Assembly: GCF_900105245.1 (NCBI RefSeq)
Contig: NZ_FNSZ01000001.1
Span: 6,756,001-6,820,000, forward strand
Source of the DNA: Streptomyces sp. 1222.5
Lineage (GTDB): Bacteria > Actinomycetota > Actinomycetes > Streptomycetales > Streptomycetaceae
Length of the DNA: 64,000 nt
Direction: 5' to 3'
A model generated the notes under the pieces. It was given only the letters and a program-made list of their open reading frames with translations. It did no database searches and was not told the origin of the DNA. Below are positions 40,571-49,350 of this stretch, in pieces; positions within the stretch are counted from its first letter, which is position 1, and each line of letters begins with the position of its first letter. The position numbers were made by a program, and so were the translations under genes.

Positions 40571-42817
40571 TCAGTCCGGCGTCGGCACCTGCGCGCGCAG
40601 CAGCGTCTGGAGCCGGGTCGTGCGCGGCTTGGCCGTGATCTCCGCGACCGCCTTCGGCAGCGCCTGCTCCACTCCGTGCACCACGGACAGATGCCGCTCC
40701 GCCCGGCCGAACGCCGTGTACACCCAGGGCCTGCTGAGGGCCTGTGCCGCGTCGCCGGGCAGCACCACGACGGCCGCGGGCCAGCGCGCGCCCACCGCCT
40801 GGTGCGCGGTGAGCGCCCAGCCGTGCCGGACACATGCCTCCACCCGCTCCCTCGGTACGACCACGGGGGCGCCCGCACAGGTCAGATGCAGCCCCTCGGT
40901 GTCGGCCTTCACCACCACGCCCGGGACGGCACGGCCCGGCGCGGGGGAGTGGACGATCCGGTCGCCCGGGTCGAAGCCGCCGAAGCGGCCCGGACCGGGG
41001 TTGAGCCGCTCCTTCAGGGCGGAGTTGAGAGCCCGCGTGCCCACGGCACCGCCGTGCCCCGGGGTGATGACCACGGTCTGCTCGGCCGGGACGCCGATCG
41101 CCCGCGGTACCGAGTCGGCGACCAGCTGCACGGTCCGGTGCACGGCCTCGCCCGCGTCCCGCACCGGCACGATGACGATCTCCTTGCCGGGCGCGTCCAC
41201 CTGGTTCAGCTCGCCCACGCCGACACCGGAGACCAGTTCGCCCAGCGGGCCGGGGTCGGGGACGCGGGAGGCGACCTGGGGGCAGCAGCGAGCGGCGAGG
41301 AGATCTGTGAAGACCCGCCCCGGACCGGCCGACCACAGCACACCGGGATCGCCGCTGAGCAGCAGCCGGGCACCGTCGGGCAGCGACTCCACCAGCATCG
41401 CGGCGTGCTCCACGTCCAGCTGGGGCGCGTCCATCACGATCAGCAGATCGAGTTCCAGCGCACCGTCGGCGTCCCGGCCGGGCCCCTCGGCGCCGGACAG
41501 CAGACCGTCGACCGTGCCCACACCGTGCTCCGCCGGCTCCCGGCCGGAATGCGCCGCGAGGCGGTCCCGCCCGTACGCGGTGTGACAGGCGGCGAAGGCC
41601 CGCAGGCCCGCGGCACGGGCGGCGTCGAGCAGCGCGGCCGGTTCGGCGCGGGCCGCCTCCCCGCCTGTGTGCAGCACCAGGCCGTGCGCCGCGACCGCGC
41701 GGACCAGCTCGGCCGGGCCTCGGGACACCCCGGCGACGGCCGCCTCCCAGGCCTGCTCGGCCTCCTTCGACGGGGAGTTGACCAGCCGGGCCAGGCCGTC
41801 GGCGAGGCTCTCCTCCGCCATCGCGTACCGCTCCAGGGCGACGAGGACCCGGACCGGCCGCTCGGCTTCCTCCTCCTCGGCGTCCTCCGCCCGCACCGCC
41901 GGGGCGCCGGGCTCGTCCAGCGGGTCCTGGAACATCAGGGCCTCGCCCTCGGCGAGCGCTTCCTGCACCGCCTCGTCCGGGCCGGGCACGCCCTGCCGGC
42001 CCAGAGCCGTGGTGAGCGTGGACAGATCCAGGGCGGTGTGGCCGGCCGCTGCGGCCTGCTCCAGCAGCCAGACCGTGAGCGCGCGGCCCCGCCGCTCGTC
42101 GTCCGGACCGCACGCGGCACCGAGCAGCGCCCGCGCGAAGCCGTCGGCCTGCTCGGGCCTGACACCGGCGGCCCGGAGCAGCTGCCACGGGTCCTCCCTC
42201 AGTGCCGTGTCGGCGCCCTCACCGAGAGCCGCGGCCACCTGGTAGGCCAGGGAGTCCGGTGCGCCGCCCTCGGTCAGCACCCGGCGCGCGGCCTCCACGA
42301 CCTGCGGGGCGGGCGTGTCGGACACGACGGGCGCGACGGGCACGGCAGGGCCAGGGACGGGCGCGGGCTGTGGACGCCGGACGGGCTCCGGAGCCGGGTC
42401 CCGGGGGGCGGGCGCCGGTCCGGCCGGCACCGCGGCCACCGGTTTACGGCCGCTCTCCACGGCGCGTACGGCCGCGAGCAGGTCGGCCGCCGTGCCGCTG
42501 AGCTTGGCACCGCTCGCGATCGGGGCGTCGCGTTCGGCCTTGCGCCGCTCGATGCGCTCCCGCTCGACCCGCTGCGCGGCCAGCTCGGCCGCCGCCTCGG
42601 ACTGCCCGGCGGAGGCGCTCTCCTCGCCACCGGCGAGGCCCGCGTCCCCCTCGGTGCCGCCGGTGCCGCGGGTCTCCCCGGTGTCCTGCCCGGACCCCTC
42701 CGGCTCCCCGGTGTCCTGCGCACGGCTCTCCTCGGGCGCCGCTTCCCGGCCGGCGGTCTCCGGATCGTCCGGCGTCCCCGGCCCGGCTTCCTCCGTGGTC
42801 TCCGGCTCCGTGCTCAC
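40571..42817 (-). CDS. RecD2-like helix-hairpin-helix protein with degenerate ATPase motifs
   Basis: A 748-aa protein. Residues 1-100 are acidic and disordered, and about 170-290 form HHH-type helices (WQLLRAAGVRPEQADGFARALLG). The rest has the layout of a superfamily 1 RecD2 helicase: a Walker A position HTGGEAARAEP (about 383-393), Walker B DLLIVMDAPQLD (457-468), LLLSGDPGVL, ITPGHGGAVGTRALNSALKE (584-603) and a UvrD_C_2-like WALTAHQAVGARWPAAVVVLP. The Walker A Gly-Lys-Thr and Walker B Asp-Glu are missing, so it is probably not an active helicase. GTG 42817 overlaps the upstream aldo/keto reductase stop. Confidence 0.75.
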   Translation of the reverse strand: MSTEPETTEEAGPGTPDDPETAGREAAPEESRAQDTGEPEGSGQDTGETRGTGGTEGDAGLAGGEESASAGQSEAAAELAAQRVERERIERRKAERDAPIASGAKLSGTAADLLAAVRAVESGRKPVAAVPAGPAPAPRDPAPEPVRRPQPAPVPGPAVPVAPVVSDTPAPQVVEAARRVLTEGGAPDSLAYQVAAALGEGADTALREDPWQLLRAAGVRPEQADGFARALLGAACGPDDERRGRALTVWLLEQAAAAGHTALDLSTLTTALGRQGVPGPDEAVQEALAEGEALMFQDPLDEPGAPAVRAEDAEEEEAERPVRVLVALERYAMAEESLADGLARLVNSPSKEAEQAWEAAVAGVSRGPAELVRAVAAHGLVLHTGGEAARAEPAALLDAARAAGLRAFAACHTAYGRDRLAAHSGREPAEHGVGTVDGLLSGAEGPGRDADGALELDLLIVMDAPQLDVEHAAMLVESLPDGARLLLSGDPGVLWSAGPGRVFTDLLAARCCPQVASRVPDPGPLGELVSGVGVGELNQVDAPGKEIVIVPVRDAGEAVHRTVQLVADSVPRAIGVPAEQTVVITPGHGGAVGTRALNSALKERLNPGPGRFGGFDPGDRIVHSPAPGRAVPGVVVKADTEGLHLTCAGAPVVVPRERVEACVRHGWALTAHQAVGARWPAAVVVLPGDAAQALSRPWVYTAFGRAERHLSVVHGVEQALPKAVAEITAKPRTTRLQTLLRAQVPTPD

Positions 42818-43797
42818 AGCGTGCTCCAGTCGTGATCGGGATAGCGGTGCACGGGCGCCGACACATCGTCGAGCGCCCGGCAGATCTCGTCAGGAAGACT
42901 AAGGGCCTCCACTGACAATGCGGCCGTGAGCTGCTGCGCGTTGCGCGCGCCGACGATCGGCGCGGCCACACCCGGCCGGTCCCGGACCCAGGCGAGCGCC
43001 ACCTGGAGCGGGGTGACCGCGAGCCCGTCGGCGGCGGTCGTCACCGCGTCCACGATGCGCGTCGCCGTGTCGTCGAGGTACGGCTCGACGAACAGCGCCA
43101 GATGCTCGGAGGCGCCGCGCGAGTCCGGGGGAGTGGCATGGCGGTACTTGCCGGTCAGCACCCCCCGCCCGAGCGGCGAGGACGGCAGCAGACCGACACC
43201 GAGATCGAGCGCGGCGGGCAGCACCTCGCGCTCCGCGCCCCGCTGGAGCAGCGAGTACTCCAGCTGCGTGGCGGCCAGCCGGGTCCGGATGCCCGGCGCC
43301 GCGAGCTGCCAGGTGGCCGCCTTGGCGAGCTGCCAGCCGCAGAAGTTGGAGACGCCCGCGTACCGGGCGCGCCCGCTGCTGACCGCCAGATCGAGAGCCT
43401 GGAGCGTCTCCTCGAGCGGGGTCTCGGGGTCGTAGGCGTGCACGTGCCACAGGTCGACGTGATCGGTGCCCAGGCGGGCCAGGGACGCGTCGAGCGCGGC
43501 GAGCAGGTGGCCGCGCGAGCCGTCGTAGCGGCGTTCGGGATCGGGGACGCTGCCCGCCTTGGTGGAGATCACCAGTTCCCGGCGCGGCACCAGGCCGTCC
43601 ATGAGCCGCCCGAGCAGGTACTCCGCCTCCCCGTCGCCGTACACGTCCGCCGTGTCGACCAGGGTTCCGCCGGCATCCCAGAACGCCTTCAGCATGTCCG
43701 CGGCGTCGTGCTCGTCGGTGTCCCGGCCCCAGGTGAGGGTGCCGAGCCCGATCCGGGACACACGCAGGCCGGTACGGCCGAGATGCCTCTGCTCCAT
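42814..43797 (-). CDS. Aldo/keto reductase
   Basis: A 327-aa NADPH-dependent reductase with a TIM barrel. The catalytic tetrad is in VDTADVYGDGEAE (Asp, Tyr), STKAG (Lys) and WHVHAYD (His). A C-terminal cofactor-binding VGARNAQQL is present. The stop overlaps the RecD2-like start (GTGA), so the two are co-translated. The substrate is unknown. Confidence 0.9.
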   Translation of the reverse strand: MEQRHLGRTGLRVSRIGLGTLTWGRDTDEHDAADMLKAFWDAGGTLVDTADVYGDGEAEYLLGRLMDGLVPRRELVISTKAGSVPDPERRYDGSRGHLLAALDASLARLGTDHVDLWHVHAYDPETPLEETLQALDLAVSSGRARYAGVSNFCGWQLAKAATWQLAAPGIRTRLAATQLEYSLLQRGAEREVLPAALDLGVGLLPSSPLGRGVLTGKYRHATPPDSRGASEHLALFVEPYLDDTATRIVDAVTTAADGLAVTPLQVALAWVRDRPGVAAPIVGARNAQQLTAALSVEALSLPDEICRALDDVSAPVHRYPDHDWSTL

Positions 43798-43971
43798 GCG
43801 GGCGAGATTACTGGCCAGAACCTCTGCCGTGGGTGGCCTGTGGACAACCGGTTCCGCCCAGGTCCTGCGCACTCCGGCCGCCCGTCCGCCCTGCGGACCC
43901 TGCCCCCGGGCGCCACCGCGCGCTAGGGTCACCCCCACAGGGACGTTACTCACGGGTAAGGGGAATGGGCC

Positions 43972-45027
43972 ATGCAGCTCGGGATCAACCTCGGCTACTG
44001 GGGTGCCGGAATGGACGGGGACAATCTGGCCGTGGCCCAGGAGGCCGACCGGCTGGGCTTCTCCGTGTGCTGGGCCGCCGAGGCCTACGGGTCCGACGCG
44101 GCCACGGTGCTCAGCTGGGTCGCCGCGCAGACCGAGCGCATCGACGTCGGCTCCGCCATCTTCCAGATCCCGGCCCGGCAGCCCGCGATGACCGCGATGA
44201 CGGCGGCGACGCTCGACTCCCTCTCCGGCGGCCGGTTCCGGCTCGGCCTCGGCGTCTCCGGACCGCAGGTCTCCGAGGGCTGGTACGGCGTCAAGTTCGA
44301 CAAGCCGCTGGCGCGCACCCGCGAGTACGTGGAGATCGTCCGCCGGGCGATGACCCGGGAGCGGCTGACCTACGAGGGCGAGCACTGGACGCTGCCGCTG
44401 CCCGGCGGCCCGGGCAAGCCGATCAAGCTCACGGTCCACCCGGAGCGGGAGCACATCCCGCTGTACATCGCCGCGATCGGCCCGAAGAACCTGGAGCAGA
44501 CCGGCGAGATCGCCGACGGCGCGCTGCTGATCTTCCCCGCCGCGGAGCACCTGGAGGACACCACCCTCAAGTACCTGCGCGCGGGCCGGGAGAAGGCGGG
44601 ACTCACCCTCGACGGCTTCGACGTCTGCCCGACCCTGCCGCTCGCCGTCGGCGAGGACAAGGACGTGGCCCGGCTCGCGGACACCTTCCGCCCCTACACC
44701 GCGCTGTACGTCGGCGGCATGGGCAGCGCCAAGCAGAACTTCTACAACCAGCTCGCACAGCGCATGGGTTACGAGAAGGAGGCCGCCGAGATCCAGCAGA
44801 AGTACCTGTCCGGGGACAAGCAGGGCGCGGCGGCCGCCGTGCCGCAGGACCTCATCGACAAGACCGCGCTGCTGGGCTCCGTCGACCGCATCGCCGACCG
44901 GATGAAGGCCTACGCGGCCGCCGGCGTGACCACCCTGAGCCTGGCGCCCGCCGGCTTCACGCTCGACGAGCGGCTCGCCTCCCTGCGGGCCGGCAGCGAG
45001 GCCCTGGAGCGCGCCGGCCTCGCCTAG
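43972..45027 (+). CDS. LLM-class F420-dependent oxidoreductase
   Basis: A 351-aa luciferase-like TIM-barrel protein. GYWGAGMDGDNLAVAQEADRL, the stretch SAIFQIPARQPAMTAMTAATLDSLSGGRFRLGLGVSGPQV and YIAAIGPKNLE place it in the actinobacterial F420-dependent group. ATG 43972 follows AAGGGGAATG, with a -10-like TAGGGT 42 bp upstream. The hydride acceptor is not predictable. Confidence 0.88.
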   Translation: MQLGINLGYWGAGMDGDNLAVAQEADRLGFSVCWAAEAYGSDAATVLSWVAAQTERIDVGSAIFQIPARQPAMTAMTAATLDSLSGGRFRLGLGVSGPQVSEGWYGVKFDKPLARTREYVEIVRRAMTRERLTYEGEHWTLPLPGGPGKPIKLTVHPEREHIPLYIAAIGPKNLEQTGEIADGALLIFPAAEHLEDTTLKYLRAGREKAGLTLDGFDVCPTLPLAVGEDKDVARLADTFRPYTALYVGGMGSAKQNFYNQLAQRMGYEKEAAEIQQKYLSGDKQGAAAAVPQDLIDKTALLGSVDRIADRMKAYAAAGVTTLSLAPAGFTLDERLASLRAGSEALERAGLA

Positions 45028-45042
45028 CGGGGGAAGTTTCCG

Positions 45043-45083
45043 CGGCCGTGGTGGGGGCTCGGGGGTCTTCCCCGCCACGGCCG
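45043..45083. terminator. Stem-loop after LLM oxidoreductase
   Basis: CGGCCGTGG and CCACGGCCG arms, extended inward by GGGG/CCCC, make a stem of about 14 bp starting 16 nt past the stop. Confidence 0.65.
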
Positions 45084-45226
45084 TCACGGGGATCAACGCG
45101 CCCGGCGGCAGGCGGTTACGACCTCGGCGCGTCCGTCTTTCGGTCGATCGGCTCACCCCCTGTTGCAGTCCCACTCCGCCCGCAATTGACTCGTTCTTTG
45201 CGGAATCCTGCAGAGAGGTGTCTGCC

Positions 45227-46018
45227 ATGCTGTCGGCCAAGCGTCTGTTCCAGGAGATCCTCGGCAACGACGAGTCCTTCCGGCTCTTCTGCTCCATCGC
45301 CGCGGGCGGAGAGGCCCAGGGCGGCTGGGAGAACGGGCGCATCGCCGCACTGGTACCGCACAGCCGGCGGGCCCTCGCCCCCAAGATCGCCCGCCACGGC
45401 GCCGACGAGGACAAGCACGGCCGCATCTTCACCGCCCTGCTGCGCAGACGCGGGCTCACCCCGTGCCCCGTCCCGCCCGAGACCGACTACACGATGCTCC
45501 TGGAACGGCGCGGCATCGGCCTCGCCCACGACCGGCTCGCCCGGCAGGAACCGCTGACCGAACGCGACCTCGTCGTCTACCTCGCGCACAGCAGGGTCAC
45601 CGAACAACGCGCCTGCGAACAGATGCGGCTGCTCCTCCGGCACTTCGCCGGCCACCCGGAGATCGGCCGCGCCGTCCGCGTGATCGCGCACGACGAGGAC
45701 AACCACCTCGCCTACACCCACGAGGAACTGCTGCGCCTCGCCGCCGCCGGGCACGGCCCGCTGATCCGGCGCACCCTGCGCGCGTGCGCGCTCGCCGAGA
45801 TCCGTGTCCACCGCGACGTCAGCCTCGCCGTCATGGCCCGCATGGGCCGCATCCTCGGCTGGCCGGGACCCAGGGCCGCGCTGCTCGCCGCCGCCATCCA
45901 CACCGTGTACGCATGGGAACGCCTCGCCGGCTGGCGCCGCATGGTCACCCTCCGCATGCCCGAGCGCCGTGACGCCCTCGGCGGCCCGGAACCCGCCCCG
46001 GCCGCCGAGTTCGCCTGA
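45227..46018 (+). CDS. Ferritin-like di-iron domain protein
   Basis: A 263-aa helical protein. Two pairs of carboxylate/His motifs fit a four-helix di-iron site: GGEAQGGWEN with ADEDKHGR, and TEQRACEQM with AHDEDNHLAY. It may be an oxygenase, reductase or iron-handling protein of the ferritin/rubrerythrin-like superfamily. ATG 45227 is spaced well from GAGAGG; GTG 45218 is an alternative. Convergent with corA. Confidence 0.8.
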   Translation: MLSAKRLFQEILGNDESFRLFCSIAAGGEAQGGWENGRIAALVPHSRRALAPKIARHGADEDKHGRIFTALLRRRGLTPCPVPPETDYTMLLERRGIGLAHDRLARQEPLTERDLVVYLAHSRVTEQRACEQMRLLLRHFAGHPEIGRAVRVIAHDEDNHLAYTHEELLRLAAAGHGPLIRRTLRACALAEIRVHRDVSLAVMARMGRILGWPGPRAALLAAAIHTVYAWERLAGWRRMVTLRMPERRDALGGPEPAPAAEFA

Positions 46019-46025
46019 AGCCGCC

Positions 46026-47030
46026 TCACAGCCAGCCTCGCCGCTTGAACAGCCGGTACAGCAGCACCTCCAGCACGGCCATCACGACGATCACCACCGG
46101 GTACGCCCACAGCCAGTGCAGCTCGGGCATGTGCTCGAAGTTCATGCCGTAGATCCCCGCGATCATCGTGGGGACCGCCGCCATCGCCGCCCAGGCCGAG
46201 ATCTTCCGCATGTCGTCGTTCTGTCGCACGCTCATCTGCGCCAGATGCGCCGACAGGATGTCCGACACCAGCCTGTCCAGGCCGTCCACGGACTCGTTGA
46301 CCCGCATCAGGTGGTCGCTCACGTCACGGAAGAAGGGCCGCGCCTTCTCGTTCACGAACGGCACCTCGCCGCCGAGCTGCCCCACACCGGCCAGCCGGGT
46401 CATCGGCACGGCCAGCGGGCCGGTGGCCCGGCGGAACGTCAGCACCTGCCGTTTGAAGGTGTAGATCCGGGACGCGGTGTTGCGCGAGCCGCCGGTCTCC
46501 GGCTGGAACACCTCCGTCTCCAGCTCCTCCAGGTCGGTCTGCAGCTCCGTCGCCACGTCCAGATAGTGGTCGACGACGGCGTCGGAGATCGCGTACAGCA
46601 CCGAGGTGGGGCCCTTGTCCAGCATCTCGGGCTCCGCCTCCAGCCGGTGCCGTACGGCCGCCAGCGGCGAACCCACGCCGTGCCGGACGGTCACCGCGAA
46701 ACCGTCGCCTATGAAGATCATGATCTCGCCGGTCGAGACGGTGTCGCTGTCCGGCTCGTACGCGACCGGCTTGAGCACCAGGAACAGCGAGTCGTCGTAC
46801 ACCTCGAGCTTCGGGCGCTGATGCGCCTTGAGCGCGTCCTCCACGGCCAGCGGATGCAGCCCGAACTCCCGGGTGACCAGGTCGAACTCCCGCTCCGACG
46901 GCTCGTGCAGCCCGATCCACACGAAGCCGCCCGCCGCCCGCGCCTCCTCGAGCGCGTCCGACAGGTCCTCCGGGCCCTCCGTACGGTGCCCGTGCCGGTA
47001 GATGGCACAGTCCACGATCACGTGGTGCAT
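46026..47030 (-). CDS. CorA-family Mg2+/Co2+ transporter
   Basis: A 334-aa metal channel. A long N-terminal cytosolic domain (EFGLHPLAVEDALKAHQRPKLEVYDD) is followed by two C-terminal helices joined by the selectivity motif YGMNFEHMPEL and a basic tail RLFKRRGWL. Start choice: AAGGGAGG directly abuts ATG 47030, whereas GTG 47021 sits at normal spacing, so the protein may be three residues shorter. Confidence 0.9.
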   Translation of the reverse strand: MHHVIVDCAIYRHGHRTEGPEDLSDALEEARAAGGFVWIGLHEPSEREFDLVTREFGLHPLAVEDALKAHQRPKLEVYDDSLFLVLKPVAYEPDSDTVSTGEIMIFIGDGFAVTVRHGVGSPLAAVRHRLEAEPEMLDKGPTSVLYAISDAVVDHYLDVATELQTDLEELETEVFQPETGGSRNTASRIYTFKRQVLTFRRATGPLAVPMTRLAGVGQLGGEVPFVNEKARPFFRDVSDHLMRVNESVDGLDRLVSDILSAHLAQMSVRQNDDMRKISAWAAMAAVPTMIAGIYGMNFEHMPELHWLWAYPVVIVVMAVLEVLLYRLFKRRGWL

Positions 47031-47082
47031 CCTCCCTTCGCCCGGTCCCCGCCGCTCGGCGGCGACCACCTACCCTTGCCGC

Positions 47083-47769
47083 ATGCCCACCCTGATCCTC
47101 GTAAGGCACGGACGGTCCACCGCCAACACCTCGGGCGTGCTCGCCGGGTGGTCGCCAGGCGTCGCCCTGGACGAGCGCGGTGCCGCGCAGGCCGCCGCGC
47201 TGCCCGGCCGGCTCGCCGGCCTGCCCGTCTCCGAGGTGGTCGTCAGCCCGCTCCAGCGCTGCCAGGAGACCGTCCGGCCGCTGCTGGAGGCCCGCCCGGA
47301 ACTGCGCCCCCACACCGACGAACGGATCGGGGAGTGCCACTACGGCGACTGGACCGGCCGCAAGCTCGCCGAGCTCACGGACGAGCCGCTGATGGAGGTC
47401 GTCCAGGCCCACCCGTCGGCCGCCGCCTTCCCCGGCGGCGAGTCCATGCGGGCCATGCAGACCCGCGCCGCCGAGGCCGTACGCGAGTGGAACGCGCGCG
47501 TGGAACGCGACCACGGCGCCGACGCCGTCTACCTGATGTGCTCCCACGGTGACATCATCAAATCCCTCGTCGCCGACGCCCTCGGACTCCATCTCGACCT
47601 CTTCCAGCGGATCTCCGTGGAACCGTGTTCCATCACCGCGATCCGCTACACCCGCCTGAGGCCGTTTCTCGTTCGCCTCGGCGACACCGGGGATTTCGCT
47701 TCCCTCGCCCCGCGCGAGGAACCCGGCGAGGGCGACGCACCGGTCGGAGGCGGTGCGGGCGCACCGTGA
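47083..47769 (+). CDS. Histidine phosphatase family protein (MSMEG_4193-like)
   Basis: A 228-aa branch-1 histidine phosphatase. The phosphohistidine motif is LVRHGRSTAN, with SPLQRCQET, ERIGECHYGDW and the second catalytic histidine CSHGDIIKS. A TACCCT box ends 6 nt before ATG 47083 and no ribosome site is present, suggesting a leaderless mRNA. It heads a block with DUF3090 and SCO1664-family genes next to mshC, a conserved actinobacterial neighbourhood. Confidence 0.88.
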   Translation: MPTLILVRHGRSTANTSGVLAGWSPGVALDERGAAQAAALPGRLAGLPVSEVVVSPLQRCQETVRPLLEARPELRPHTDERIGECHYGDWTGRKLAELTDEPLMEVVQAHPSAAAFPGGESMRAMQTRAAEAVREWNARVERDHGADAVYLMCSHGDIIKSLVADALGLHLDLFQRISVEPCSITAIRYTRLRPFLVRLGDTGDFASLAPREEPGEGDAPVGGGAGAP

Positions 47770-47860
47770 TCGTCGGGCGCAGTAGGGTGAAGCGATCCAC
47801 CGCGTCACCCATCCGTATGGCCCGCACCACCGAAACTCTCGAATCCACTGGAGACAGGAC

Positions 47861-48451
47861 GTGTCCCGTCAGGTGTTCCTCTACGACCAGCCGGACCGCT
47901 TCGTGGCCGGCACGGTCGGACTGCCCGGGCGCCGTACGTTCTTCCTCCAGGCCACCGCAGGCCCCCGGGTGACCAGCGTGGCCCTGGAGAAGACCCAGGT
48001 CGCCGCACTCGCCGAGCGCATGGACGAACTGCTCGACGAGGTCGTGCGCCGCAGCGGAGGCAGCGCCGCGGTCCCCGCCATGGCACCCACCGAAGTCGCC
48101 GACAGCGCCCCGCTGGAGACCCCCATCGAGGAGGAGTTCCGCGTCGGCACCATGGCCCTGGCCTGGGACGGCGAGGACCAGTGCATGATCGTCGAGGCGC
48201 AGGCCCTCGTCGAACTGGACGCGGACAACGACGAGGACCTGGCCGAGGCCGAGGAGCGGCTGCTCCAGGACGAGGAGAACGGGCCCCCGATGCTGCGGGT
48301 CCGGCTGAGCGGCGCGCAGGCCAGGGCCTTCGCCAAACGCGCCCTGGACGTCGTCAACGCCGGGCGGCCGCCGTGCCCGCTGTGCAGCCTCCCGCTCGAC
48401 CCGGAAGGACACGTATGTCCGCGCCAGAACGGATACCGCCGCGGAGCGTGA
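47861..48451 (+). CDS. DUF3090-family protein
   Basis: A 196-aa protein with a beta-rich N-terminal region (VFLYDQPDRFVAGTVGLPGRRTFFLQ), an acidic central helix, and a C-terminal CPLCSLPLDPEGHVC knuckle likely to bind zinc. GTG 47861 follows GGACAGGAC. The next gene starts inside its 3' end (37-bp overlap). The function is unknown, but it always travels with the SCO1664-type gene. Confidence 0.85.
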   Translation: MSRQVFLYDQPDRFVAGTVGLPGRRTFFLQATAGPRVTSVALEKTQVAALAERMDELLDEVVRRSGGSAAVPAMAPTEVADSAPLETPIEEEFRVGTMALAWDGEDQCMIVEAQALVELDADNDEDLAEAEERLLQDEENGPPMLRVRLSGAQARAFAKRALDVVNAGRPPCPLCSLPLDPEGHVCPRQNGYRRGA

Positions 48452-49242
48452 CGGACGACGGCACGGCCGCCGCCGACCTGCTCGCGCACGGTGAGCTGAC
48501 CGTACGCGGCCGCATCCGCGAGGCGTCCAACGCGGCACTGTTCTGCACGGTCGCCCACGACGGCGTGCGGGCCTCCTGCATCTACAAGCCCGTGGCCGGG
48601 GAGCGCCCCCTGTGGGACTTCCCCGACGGCACCCTCGCAGGCCGGGAGGTGGCCGCCTACGAGGTCTCCGAGGCCACCGGCTGGGGCCTGGTACCGCCCA
48701 CCGTCCTGCGCGACGGGCCGTACGGCGAGGGCATGTGCCAGCTCTGGATCGACGTCCACGCCGAGGCCGAGCTGCTCGCCCTGGTCGACGGCGAGGAACC
48801 GGATCCGGGCTGGAAGGCGATCGGCTTCGCCGAGGTCGGCGAGGGCCGCACCGCGCTGCTCGTGCACGCCGACGACGAGCGGCTGCGCCGGCTCGCCGTC
48901 CTCGACGCGGTGATCAACAACGCCGACCGCAAGGGCGGCCATCTGCTGCCCACCGCCGACGGCCGGCTCTACGGCATCGACCACGGCGTCACCTTCAACG
49001 TCGACGACAAGCTGCGGACGCTGCTGTGGGGATGGGCCGGGGAACCGCTGACCCCGGAGGCGGCCGACGTCCTGCGAGGGCTGCGGGAGACCCTGGACGG
49101 CCGGCTGGGACAGCGGCTGGCCGGACTCCTCACCGCCGCCGAGATCGACGCCACGCGCGCGCGTGTCGACGCGCTGCTCACCGCCGGCCGGCACCCCGAA
49201 CCGAGCGGGGAGTGGCCGGCGATTCCATGGCCGCCGGTGTGA
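48415..49242 (+). CDS. SCO1664-family protein (TIGR03843), PI3/4-kinase-like fold
   Basis: A 275-aa protein. IREASNAALFCTV, CIYKPVAGERPLWDFPDG, VLDAVINNADRKGGHLL and YGIDHGVTFN match the TIGR03843 family. The Lys in IYKP, NNADRKGGH and GIDHG correspond to the ATP-binding and catalytic elements of HipA/PI3K-like kinases. ATG 48415 has GGAAGGACAC and overlaps the DUF3090 gene by 37 bp. No substrate is known. Confidence 0.85.
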   Translation: MSAPERIPPRSVTDDGTAAADLLAHGELTVRGRIREASNAALFCTVAHDGVRASCIYKPVAGERPLWDFPDGTLAGREVAAYEVSEATGWGLVPPTVLRDGPYGEGMCQLWIDVHAEAELLALVDGEEPDPGWKAIGFAEVGEGRTALLVHADDERLRRLAVLDAVINNADRKGGHLLPTADGRLYGIDHGVTFNVDDKLRTLLWGWAGEPLTPEAADVLRGLRETLDGRLGQRLAGLLTAAEIDATRARVDALLTAGRHPEPSGEWPAIPWPPV

Positions 49243-49350
49243 GCCCGGGCGCTGCCCGCACACCGCCGCCGGGGGCGCGGGAGGGTTCGAACGGTCTTCC
49301 GGCCCGATCCCGTTCGTTGCCGCAGCTCGCCGCCGGTTAGGCTCATGTAC

